Of a stretch of DNA of 64,000 nucleotides, positions 1 to 9,377 are shown piece after piece. The notes under the pieces were generated by a model that was not told where the DNA came from, ran no database searches, and was given only the letters and a program-made list of their open reading frames with translations. Positions within the stretch are counted from its first letter, which is position 1. Each line of letters opens with the position of its first letter. The stretch lies in assembly GCF_900108395.1 (NCBI RefSeq), contig NZ_FNXE01000008.1:16802-80801 (forward strand). Reading direction: 5' to 3'. Source of the stretch: Paenimyroides marinum (lineage in GTDB: Bacteria; Bacteroidota; Bacteroidia; Flavobacteriales; Flavobacteriaceae). The position numbers and the translations under genes are program-made.

Positions 1-250
1 ACTTTCTTCTTAAAAAAGGAATATCGCTTTCTTTTAATGTGCGTAAATCATAGTCAACAATTATACCTTCGCCTTGTTTTAATTGTAAATCGGCATAAAG
101 TGTTTTCATTAAACTACTTTTTCCTGAACCTGTTTTCCCAATTAAATAAATAAAATCACCTTTTTGAACATCAATGTTTACATCGGTTAAAATAGGTTCT
201 GATTCTTGATATATTGTTGCGTTATGGAGTTTTAATATAGATGCTGACAT
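1..250 (-). CDS. ftsE: ABC transporter ATP-binding protein, FtsE-like (3' end outside window)
   Basis: Reverse-strand reading from an ATG at 250 gives 83 residues before the window edge, so the gene is partial. It shows the start of an ABC ATPase: a first beta strand, then a Walker A loop GKTGSGKSS at about residues 38-46. The following segment (MKTLYADLQLKQGEG) matches the FtsE style seen in Bacteroidota. FtsE pairs with the membrane protein FtsX in cell division and peptidoglycan hydrolase control. Q-loop, signature and Walker B lie outside the window, so another small ABC ATPase cannot be excluded. It is divergent from the next gene. Confidence 0.75.
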   Translation of the reverse strand, partial: MSASILKLHNATIYQESEPILTDVNIDVQKGDFIYLIGKTGSGKSSLMKTLYADLQLKQGEGIIVDYDLRTLKESDIPFLRRK

Positions 251-450
251 GATTTTTTTTGTAAAAATATCAAAAGTTATCCTTTAATAAAAATACATTA
301 TAAAAAAGGTTGGAATTTATTTTGGTGTTTTAGAATTATCTATAAAAATAAAGTGTTTATATTGCAATCTATATGGATTGTTTTCTTCTTTAAAAATAAA
401 AAATAATCAATGCTCTAAAGGTTAAAATCTTTTTCAGTAAATTAGCTACT
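251..450. other. divergent intergenic region, no gene
   Basis: AT-rich 200-base gap between the ftsE-like start (-) and the ACP phosphodiesterase-like start (+). It must hold both promoters. I see no clear TAnnTTTG box, RNA gene or strong hairpin in it. Confidence 0.5.
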
Positions 451-1053
451 ATGAACTTTTTGGCACACATTTATCTTTCGGGTACCAATCCACGCATACA
501 AATCGGGAATTTTATGGGTGATGGCATTCGTGGAAAAGATTACAAACATTATCATACCGATATACAAACAGGCGTGTTACTGCATCGGTCTATTGATAGT
601 TTTACCGATTTTCATCCCGTTTTCCGTCAGTCAAAATACCGTCTGGTTCCAAAATACAATCATTTTTCAGGAATTATTGTCGATATGTTTTATGACCATT
701 TTTTGGCAAAAGAATGGCATTTATATCATCACCATCAACTAGAGGATTTTGCAGCAGATTTCTATCAGAATTTAGAAAAATATAAAGACGAGCTAAACAT
801 CAAAACCCGAGAATTATTGCCGTATATAACCCAACAAAACTGGTTGGTTCGGTATGCTAATTTGACCGATTTACAACAAATCTTAAAACAAATGGATTAT
901 AGGTTTTCGATAAAATCTAATATGCACGAAGCTGTTGAAGATTTGTATGAACATTACGAGGCGTTTCAACGGGAATTTCATTTGTTTTTTAAAGATTTAA
1001 TGGTGCACGCCGAAACCGAAAAAAAACGTATCGAAAAAGAGCTGAAAAAATGA
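451..1053 (+). CDS. acyl carrier protein phosphodiesterase-like (AcpH/DUF479)
   Basis: 200-residue protein opening with MNFLAHIYLSG, followed by GNFMGDGIRG and HRSIDSFTD. This is the conserved N-terminal pattern of the DUF479/AcpH family, including the His and Asp residues of an HD-like metal site. AcpH family members are credited with removing 4'-phosphopantetheine from holo-ACP; the exact substrate in Bacteroidota is not established. Length is normal for the family. The downstream chloride channel follows after 34 nt but has its own promoter, so the two are probably not one transcript unit. Family assignment is firm, enzyme activity is inferred. Confidence 0.8.
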   Translation: MNFLAHIYLSGTNPRIQIGNFMGDGIRGKDYKHYHTDIQTGVLLHRSIDSFTDFHPVFRQSKYRLVPKYNHFSGIIVDMFYDHFLAKEWHLYHHHQLEDFAADFYQNLEKYKDELNIKTRELLPYITQQNWLVRYANLTDLQQILKQMDYRFSIKSNMHEAVEDLYEHYEAFQREFHLFFKDLMVHAETEKKRIEKELKK

Positions 1054-1083
1054 TTGGTTTTAAAATTTAGTCCATTATTTTTG
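1054..1083 (+). promoter_or_regulatory. Bacteroidota promoter of clcA
   Basis: TTG at 1054-1056, 19-base spacer, TATTTTTG at 1076-1083. This is an exact match to the Bacteroidota primary-sigma consensus TTG-N19-TAnnTTTG. The clcA ATG at 1088 begins 4 nt after the box, so the transcript should have essentially no leader. Confidence 0.8.
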
Positions 1084-1087
1084 CGGT

Positions 1088-2896
1088 ATGAGTACAGCCA
1101 GAAATAACACCAAAAGATTAAAAAAGACCTTTCGCTATCTGGAGGGTATTTTGTATTTGCTTAAAACCATTATCTCTGAACGGCAATTTTTGTATGTTTC
1201 ATGTGTATTGGTTGGTGTTTCATCGGCTTTGGCAGTAATTCTTTTAAAAACTTTTGCACATTCTGTTTTTCAGTTTGCAACCTATGTTGATACACTTCTA
1301 AAACTACCTTTTTCTAACAGTATTTTACCAATAATAGGTATTTTACTTACGGTTTTTGTAATTAAGAAATTTTTAGATGGATCCATAGAAAAAGGCACCA
1401 GTCAAATTATGATTGCCGTTGCCAAACGTTCGGGATTTATGCCTCGAAAACAGATGTTTGCACAAATAATTACGAGTTCATTAACTGTGGGTATGGGCGG
1501 ATCTGCAGGTTTAGAATCGCCAATTACCATAACTGGTGCTGCGTTTGGTTCTAATTTTGCACAAAATTTTCGTTTTAATTATAAAGACCGCACCTTATTA
1601 CTTGCTTGTGGCGTGGCATCTGGTATTGCAGCGGCTTTTAACGCGCCCATTGCAGGTGTGTTGTTTGCTATCGAGGTTATTCTGGCAGATATGAGCGTTA
1701 CGGCGTTTATCCCTTTAATGATTTCGTCGGCAACCGGAGCCATTGTATCAGGTGTTGTTTTGAAAGAAAGCGTGCTTTTAAACTTTAAAAGTAATTTTAC
1801 TTTTGATTATTCTAACATTATTTATTACGTTTTAGTGGGAATTGCAGCTGGTTTTTTCTCTATCTATCACGCAAGGATGTTTCGGAAAATAGAACATTTT
1901 ACCTCGCATCTTCCTTATAAAATCTACAAAAAGGCATTTGTTGGAGCGGGAATGCTTGCTGTTTTAATTTTTCTTTTTCCTACACTTTTTGGTGAAGGAT
2001 ACGAAAGTATTAAATCGTTGGCAAATAACGATGCTGCTACAATTCTTGAAAACTCATTGTTAGAAAAATTTAATCAGAATCCGTGGATTGTACTGATTTT
2101 TGTTGGACTAACCGCTTTTATAAAAAGTATTGCAACCGGCTTAACGCTGGGATCAGGCGGAAATGGCGGAAATTTTGCACCTTCGCTTTTTGTAGGATCT
2201 TATTTAGGATACGTAATCGCTAAATTCATTGAATTGATAGGATTAAAAAAGTTGCCTATCGAAAATTTTACCGTTGTGGGGATGGCAGCTGTGTTAAGTG
2301 GCTTGTTTCATTCGCCTTTAACGGCTATTTTCCTTATTGCCGAAATTACCGGAGGTTACGGTTTAATGGTTCCTTTACTTATTGTTTCTTCGATAAGTTT
2401 TGCTATTTCAAAACGATACGACAATTATTCGATGGATATTTTCACCATTGCCGATAAAGGTCTGGTTTTCACCTCTGATAAAGACAAAAACATCCTTAAT
2501 AAGATCGAATTGCATACCATTTACAACAATTCTATTGAATCTGTAACAGTAGAAAATTCTATGTACGATGTTAAAAATCTGTTTCTAACAACTGATCAAA
2601 CGTTTATTCCTGTTGTTAATGAAGATCGAAGTATTTTAGGAATCATTTATTTTAAAGAAGTCCGCGATATATTGTTCAATCACTATAAGTTAAACACCAC
2701 TTTAATCGCAAATGAAATGAAACCTGCGCTATCGGTTTCGCTTTCAGAAAATACAGGAAACGTAGTCCAGCTAATGGACGAAAATCATTTAACAGAACTT
2801 TTAGTAACTCAACACGACAAATTAATTGGATTTGTTACCAAAGTGAAAATTTTAGAAGTGTATCGCGAGAATTTAAAGAATTTAAGGATTGAGTAA
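1088..2896 (+). CDS. CLC-family chloride channel/transporter with C-terminal CBS domains
   Basis: 602 residues. The first ~430 form the multi-helix CLC membrane domain. Visible signature segments are GGSAGLESP (about 137-145, carrying the Glu that matches the gating glutamate of the GREGP motif) and GSGGNGGNFAPSLF (from about 355), which lines the anion pathway. The C-terminal ~130 residues look like a CBS pair (for example FIPVVNEDRSILGIIYFKE), a nucleotide-sensing module common in this family. It would move chloride, or exchange chloride for protons, across the inner membrane. Channel versus exchanger cannot be settled from this reading. An exact consensus promoter lies directly against the ATG. 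Confidence 0.92.
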   Translation: MSTARNNTKRLKKTFRYLEGILYLLKTIISERQFLYVSCVLVGVSSALAVILLKTFAHSVFQFATYVDTLLKLPFSNSILPIIGILLTVFVIKKFLDGSIEKGTSQIMIAVAKRSGFMPRKQMFAQIITSSLTVGMGGSAGLESPITITGAAFGSNFAQNFRFNYKDRTLLLACGVASGIAAAFNAPIAGVLFAIEVILADMSVTAFIPLMISSATGAIVSGVVLKESVLLNFKSNFTFDYSNIIYYVLVGIAAGFFSIYHARMFRKIEHFTSHLPYKIYKKAFVGAGMLAVLIFLFPTLFGEGYESIKSLANNDAATILENSLLEKFNQNPWIVLIFVGLTAFIKSIATGLTLGSGGNGGNFAPSLFVGSYLGYVIAKFIELIGLKKLPIENFTVVGMAAVLSGLFHSPLTAIFLIAEITGGYGLMVPLLIVSSISFAISKRYDNYSMDIFTIADKGLVFTSDKDKNILNKIELHTIYNNSIESVTVENSMYDVKNLFLTTDQTFIPVVNEDRSILGIIYFKEVRDILFNHYKLNTTLIANEMKPALSVSLSENTGNVVQLMDENHLTELLVTQHDKLIGFVTKVKILEVYRENLKNLRIE

Positions 2897-2955
2897 ATAA
2901 TCATACTATAAATTATTTTACCAAACCTTTAAGCTCTTAAAAACAAAGCAATTCG

Positions 2956-2963
2956 TATATTTG
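2956..2963 (+). promoter_or_regulatory. -7 box of the uvrA promoter
   Basis: TATATTTG, exact TAnnTTTG. Transcription would start around 2968-2970, which makes the ATG at 2980 the natural uvrA start and argues against an upstream in-frame TTG at 2968. No good TTG -33 element is visible. Confidence 0.7.
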
Positions 2964-2979
2964 CACTTTGAATTTTTCT

Positions 2980-5811
2980 ATGCAAAAAACCGATGATAAC
3001 ATACAGGTTCTGGGTGCACGCGTTCACAACCTAAAAAATATAGACGTTACCATTCCGCGTGAAAAACTGGTGGTTATTACCGGTTTGTCAGGCTCGGGTA
3101 AATCGTCTTTGGCGTTTGATACCATTTATGCTGAAGGACAGCGTCGCTATATTGAAACATTTGCTTCCTATGCCCGTCAGTTTTTGGGTGGTTTGGAGCG
3201 TCCCGATGTTGATAAAATAGACGGACTTTCTCCGGTAATTGCTATTGAACAGAAAACGGTAAACAAAAATCCGAGATCTACCGTAGGAACCATTACCGAA
3301 ATTTACGATTTTATCCGTTTACTTTTTGCCCGTGCTGCGGACGCTTACTCGTATGAAACCGGCGAAAAAATGGTCAGTTATTCCGATGAGCAAATTCAAG
3401 AGCTTATTACAGAAAATTATAAAGATCAACGAATTAATATCCTGTCACCTGTAATACGTTCTCGTAAAGGTCATTATCGTGAATTATTTGAACAAATTAT
3501 TAAGCAAGGGTTTGTGAAAGTTCGGGTTGATGGAGAGATCCGTGATTTGGTTTCAGGTATGAAATTAGATCGTTATAAAACGCATGATATTGAAATTGTC
3601 ATTGATCGTTTGGCGATAGACGGCAATGAAGAAACACAAAAACGATTAGCAGAAAGCATTAAAACAGCAATGTATCACGGTGAAGATATTCTAATGGTCA
3701 TTCCGCACGACAACGATACACCACGTTTTTTTAGTCGTCATTTAATGTGTCCGGGATCAGGAATTTCTTACCCTATTCCCGAACCCAACAGTTTTTCGTT
3801 TAACTCGCCAAAAGGAGCTTGTCCGGTGTGTAACGGCTTAGGTACCATCAATGAAATCAATCTTAAAAAAATCATTCCAAATAACGAATTATCCATAAAA
3901 TCGGGTGGTATTGTTCCCATTGGTGAGCAAAAAAGTACCTGGATTTTTAAACAGCTGGAAATCATTGCGCAACGATACCATTTTAAACTGACAGATGCCA
4001 TAAAAGATATTCCTGACGATGCGATGGAAATGATTTTAAACGGTGGAAAAGACAGTTTTTCGGTAGCTTCTAAAGTTTTAGGAATTACCAAAGAGTATAA
4101 AATTGATTTTGAAGGAATATCGAATTTTATCAAAAATCAATACAACGATGCACCTACATCTGCTATTAAACGCTGGGCATCTGATTTCATGGATGAAATC
4201 GTTTGTCCTGAATGTAATGGCTCCCGTTTGCGTAAGGAATCATTGTATTTTAAAATTAATGATAAAAATATTTCCGACCTTGCTTTGATGGATTTAGACC
4301 AGTTGAGCGATTGGTTTAATGATTTAAGTAATCATTTAAGTGTTAAACAAAAAACAATTGCAAACGAGATAATTAAAGAAATTTCAACTCGCTTGTCCTT
4401 TCTGTTAGACGTGGGCTTAAATTACCTTACTTTAAACCGTTCGTCCAGAACCTTGTCGGGTGGTGAAGCGCAACGCATTCGATTGGCAACACAGATAGGG
4501 TCGCAATTGGTTGGCGTATTGTATATTTTAGATGAACCAAGTATAGGATTACATCAGCGAGACAATGAAAAATTGATTCGTTCTTTAAAGCAGTTGCGCG
4601 ATGTAGGTAATTCTGTTTTAGTGGTTGAACACGATAAAGACATGATTGAAGAAGCCGATTATGTAATTGACATCGGTCCGGAAGCAGGTGCCAACGGAGG
4701 ACAAATTATTAGTGCCTCTACACCAAAAGAATTATTGAAGAGCAATACCATTACAGCAAAATATTTAAACGGTCAATTAGAAATTCCGGTACCTGAAGAA
4801 CGACGCAAAGGCAATGGAAAATTATTAAAACTAACCGGTGCAAAAGGTAATAACCTTAAAAATGTTTCGGCAGAATTTCCTTTAGGAACGTTGATTTGTG
4901 TGACGGGCGTATCGGGTTCGGGCAAATCTAGCTTGATTAATGAAACATTGTATCCCATTCTCAATACTCATTTTTTCCACGCTGTAAAAGTTCCGCAGCC
5001 TTACAATAAAATTATAGGTTTAGAACACATTGATAAAGTCATAGGTATTGATCAAAGCCCGATTGGACGTACACCGAGATCAAACCCGGCAACATATACC
5101 GAAGTTTTTTCAGAAATAAGAACCTTATTTACCAAAACACCTGAGGCAAGTATTCGTGGTTACAAACCCGGCCGTTTCAGTTTTAACGTGAAAGGTGGTC
5201 GTTGTGAAACCTGCGAAGGATCGGGTTTAAGAACAATAGAAATGGGCTTTTTGCCAGATGTTTATGTGGAATGTGAAACCTGTCAGGGTAAGCGTTTTAA
5301 TAGGGAAACGCTTGAAATTCGCTACAAAGGAAAATCAATTGCAGATATTTTAGATATGACGATTGACGAAAGTGTACCATTTTTTGAAAACATCCCTAAA
5401 ATTTACCGTAAATTAAAAACCATTCAAGATGTTGGCTTAGGTTATTTAACATTGGGTCAGCAAAGTACAACGCTATCGGGCGGAGAAGCACAACGTATAA
5501 AACTGGCAACCGAATTATCTAAAAAAGATACCGGAAATACCTTTTATATATTAGACGAACCTACAACCGGACTTCATTTTGAAGATATAAGGGTATTGAT
5601 GGAAGTGTTGCAAAAATTGGTTGATAAAGGAAACACGGTGTTAATCATCGAACACAATCTTGATGTGATAAAAATGGCTGATTATATCATTGATATTGGT
5701 CCTGAAGGCGGAAAAGGCGGAGGAGAAATAGTCGCAAAAGGAACACCCGAACAAGTTGCTAAAAGTAAAAAGAGCCATACGGCACGTTTTTTGAAAAATG
5801 AATTAAATTAG
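2980..5811 (+). CDS. uvrA: excinuclease ABC subunit UvrA
   Basis: 943 residues from the ATG at 2980, the usual UvrA length. It has two ABC ATPase modules: Walker [10 protein letters not shown] near residue 36 and GVSGSGKSS near 650, each with an LSGGEAQRI signature and a downstream LDEPS/LDEPT Walker B. The zinc-binding cysteine pairs [23 protein letters not shown] and CETCQGK are intact. UvrA dimers recognise bulky DNA lesions and load UvrB in nucleotide excision repair. UvrB and UvrC are not in this window. The start was chosen because a promoter box sits 17 nt upstream of the ATG; the in-frame TTG 12 nt earlier would be at the transcription start. Confidence 0.97.
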   Translation: MQKTDDNIQVLGARVHNLKNIDVTIPREKLVVITGLSGSGKSSLAFDTIYAEGQRRYIETFASYARQFLGGLERPDVDKIDGLSPVIAIEQKTVNKNPRSTVGTITEIYDFIRLLFARAADAYSYETGEKMVSYSDEQIQELITENYKDQRINILSPVIRSRKGHYRELFEQIIKQGFVKVRVDGEIRDLVSGMKLDRYKTHDIEIVIDRLAIDGNEETQKRLAESIKTAMYHGEDILMVIPHDNDTPRFFSRHLMCPGSGISYPIPEPNSFSFNSPKGACPVCNGLGTINEINLKKIIPNNELSIKSGGIVPIGEQKSTWIFKQLEIIAQRYHFKLTDAIKDIPDDAMEMILNGGKDSFSVASKVLGITKEYKIDFEGISNFIKNQYNDAPTSAIKRWASDFMDEIVCPECNGSRLRKESLYFKINDKNISDLALMDLDQLSDWFNDLSNHLSVKQKTIANEIIKEISTRLSFLLDVGLNYLTLNRSSRTLSGGEAQRIRLATQIGSQLVGVLYILDEPSIGLHQRDNEKLIRSLKQLRDVGNSVLVVEHDKDMIEEADYVIDIGPEAGANGGQIISASTPKELLKSNTITAKYLNGQLEIPVPEERRKGNGKLLKLTGAKGNNLKNVSAEFPLGTLICVTGVSGSGKSSLINETLYPILNTHFFHAVKVPQPYNKIIGLEHIDKVIGIDQSPIGRTPRSNPATYTEVFSEIRTLFTKTPEASIRGYKPGRFSFNVKGGRCETCEGSGLRTIEMGFLPDVYVECETCQGKRFNRETLEIRYKGKSIADILDMTIDESVPFFENIPKIYRKLKTIQDVGLGYLTLGQQSTTLSGGEAQRIKLATELSKKDTGNTFYILDEPTTGLHFEDIRVLMEVLQKLVDKGNTVLIIEHNLDVIKMADYIIDIGPEGGKGGGEIVAKGTPEQVAKSKKSHTARFLKNELN

Positions 5812-5855
5812 TAGAAAAATCAACTTTCATTTCAAAGTTGAATAATAAAAATATC

Positions 5856-6605
5856 ATGCAATCAGAAAATAAAACAGAAAATATGGAGGAGAATTTATCA
5901 GAAGAAGATATCAGAATAAAAGAAAGTTTTACACAAAAATCGTGGAACGAAATAAAATCAAACGATTCGTGGGCAATTTTTAAAGTGATGTCTGAATTTG
6001 TCAATGGATATGAAAAAATGGGACGTATTGGTCCGTGTGTTTCTATTTTTGGATCGGCTCGTACAAAAAGCGACAATCCGTATTATAAACTGGCAGAAGA
6101 GATTGCGTTTAAGATAAGCAAATCTGGTTACGGTGTGATTTCTGGTGGCGGTCCCGGAATTATGGAAGCAGCTAATAAAGGCGCACATTTAGGTGGTGGA
6201 GCATCGGTAGGACTAAATATCGATTTGCCTTTTGAACAGCATTTTAATCCGTACATTGATCACGATAAAAACCTGCAGTTCGATTATTTCTTTGTCCGCA
6301 AGGTAATGTTTGTAAAATATTCGCAAGGATTTGTAGTAATGCCCGGCGGTTTTGGAACTTTAGATGAGATGTTTGAAGCAATCACGCTTATTCAAACCAG
6401 AAAGATAGGGAAATTTCCAATTATTTTAGTAGGAAGCGAATTTTGGTCAGGCTTGTTTGAATGGATCAAAACCGTTTTATTGGAAAAATATTTCAACGCC
6501 TCACCTGAAGATATGAATTTGATTAAAATTGTTGATACAGCAGATGAAGTGGTAGCAATAATTGACAGTTTCTATAAAAAATACAATTTAAGTCCGAATT
6601 TCTAA
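5856..6605 (+). CDS. LOG family (TIGR00730) Rossmann-fold protein
   Basis: About 249 residues from the ATG at 5856; an in-frame TTG at 5838 and an ATG at 5883 are alternatives. The LOG hallmarks GGGPGIMEAANKGA and PGGFGTLDE are both present, with an upstream SIFGSAR segment. Characterised LOG proteins hydrolyse nucleoside 5'-monophosphates to free base and ribose 5-phosphate (cytokinin activation in plants and some bacteria). The role in this bacterium is unknown. The N-terminal ~35 residues are acidic and probably disordered. It follows uvrA by 44 nt on the same strand, so co-transcription is possible. Confidence 0.88.
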   Translation: MQSENKTENMEENLSEEDIRIKESFTQKSWNEIKSNDSWAIFKVMSEFVNGYEKMGRIGPCVSIFGSARTKSDNPYYKLAEEIAFKISKSGYGVISGGGPGIMEAANKGAHLGGGASVGLNIDLPFEQHFNPYIDHDKNLQFDYFFVRKVMFVKYSQGFVVMPGGFGTLDEMFEAITLIQTRKIGKFPIILVGSEFWSGLFEWIKTVLLEKYFNASPEDMNLIKIVDTADEVVAIIDSFYKKYNLSPNF

Positions 6606-6669
6606 TGCGTTAAATCTGTTTTGGGTTACATCCAAAAGTTTAACAGTTAAAAATATTTTTTTTCTACCA

Positions 6670-7116
6670 ATGAATAGAAAAGAATTAAAACAGCAAGTGT
6701 TAACGGCTTTAAAATGCCAGATAGTTAATATACAAAATCAAATTGCAGCTTTGGCAGAAGATGCACAAAACGATGCCAAAAGTTCCGCAGGCGATAAGCA
6801 TGAAACCGGATTAGCAATGATGCATTTAGAACAGGAAAAACTCAATAACAAGCTAAGTCAACTGTTACAGTTAGAACAATTCGCAAAACAATTGCCAGAA
6901 GAAAAAACGATAAACAAGGTTACTTTAGGATCTGTGGTGAAAACCAACCATGCGGTATTTTATATCAGCATACCCATACAATCGTTTGTATATCAAAATG
7001 AAACCGTTATTTGTGTATCTGCACAAGCACCTTTAATTCAAAAAATATTAAACAAGGAAATCCATTCAGAAATCAACTGTAATAATTTAACCTATAAAAT
7101 CCTTGAAATTTTTTAG
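6670..7116 (+). CDS. small coiled-coil protein resembling GreA/GreB factors
   Basis: 148 residues. The N-terminal ~80 are strongly helical and coiled-coil-like, with DAKSSAGDKHETG then LEQEKL. The C-terminal ~60 look like beta strands (VTLGSVVKTNHAVFYISI). A coiled coil followed by a small beta domain is the layout of GreA/GreB transcript-cleavage factors, and Bacteroidota homologues are sometimes labelled as such or, apparently wrongly, as 3-oxoacyl-ACP synthase. I do not see the acidic tip sequence of true GreA clearly, so the function is open. It follows the LOG gene by 64 nt. Confidence 0.6.
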   Translation: MNRKELKQQVLTALKCQIVNIQNQIAALAEDAQNDAKSSAGDKHETGLAMMHLEQEKLNNKLSQLLQLEQFAKQLPEEKTINKVTLGSVVKTNHAVFYISIPIQSFVYQNETVICVSAQAPLIQKILNKEIHSEINCNNLTYKILEIF

Positions 7117-7191
7117 TTTCCACTCTTTTAAGTGTTGATAACTTCAAAAGGAATAAAAGCGTTTAAATATCAAAAATTCATTAAAATTTCG

Positions 7192-7199
7192 TATATTTG
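7192..7199 (+). promoter_or_regulatory. -7 box of the gyrB promoter
   Basis: TATATTTG, exact TAnnTTTG, 32 nt before the gyrB ATG. No clean TTG at the -33 spacing. Confidence 0.65.
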
Positions 7200-7207
7200 T
7201 AGTTTAG

Positions 7208-9172
<1,965 letters not shown>

Positions 9173-9181
9173 AAATACTAG

Positions 9182-9206
9182 AAAAACCGACAATTTGTCG
9201 GTTTTT
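9182..9206 (+). terminator. gyrB terminator 1
   Basis: Perfect inverted repeat AAAAACCGACAA / TTGTCGGTTTTT with T-rich 3' flank, starting 9 nt after the gyrB stop. Confidence 0.85.
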
Positions 9207-9234
9207 TATTTGCAACAATTGTTAACAAATACCT

Positions 9235-9262
9235 AAAAAGATGTTCAAATAAACATCTTTTT
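9235..9262 (+). terminator. gyrB terminator 2 (tandem)
   Basis: Second hairpin, AAAAAGATGTT / AACATCTTTTT with a 6-nt loop and a T run, 28 nt after the first. It lies just before, and its T run touches, the secDF -33 element. Confidence 0.75.
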
Positions 9263-9265
9263 TTA

Positions 9266-9296
9266 TTGTTAAATCTTTTGTGAAGTTATATATTTG
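9266..9296 (+). promoter_or_regulatory. secDF promoter
   Basis: TTG at 9266-9268, 20-base spacer, TATATTTG at 9289-9296. It predicts a leader of about 75 nt before the secDF ATG at 9378. Confidence 0.7.
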
Positions 9297-9377
9297 TCCG
9301 TTTTATAACATTTTTTCGTTTTTAAGACGCAAAAAAGTATCAAACAAAATCATTTAAAAACTATTAATTTTTTAAAA

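Noticed and set aside
518..742. 74-codon plus-strand ORF inside the ACP phosphodiesterase-like gene
   Set aside because: Out of frame within a gene that has clear family motifs; hydrophobic by chance.
2968..2979. TTG start for uvrA
   Set aside because: It sits at the predicted transcription start; the ATG at 2980 matches the family.
3768..4133. 121-codon antisense ORF within uvrA
   Set aside because: Lies on the opposite strand of a well-supported gene and has no recognisable motif.
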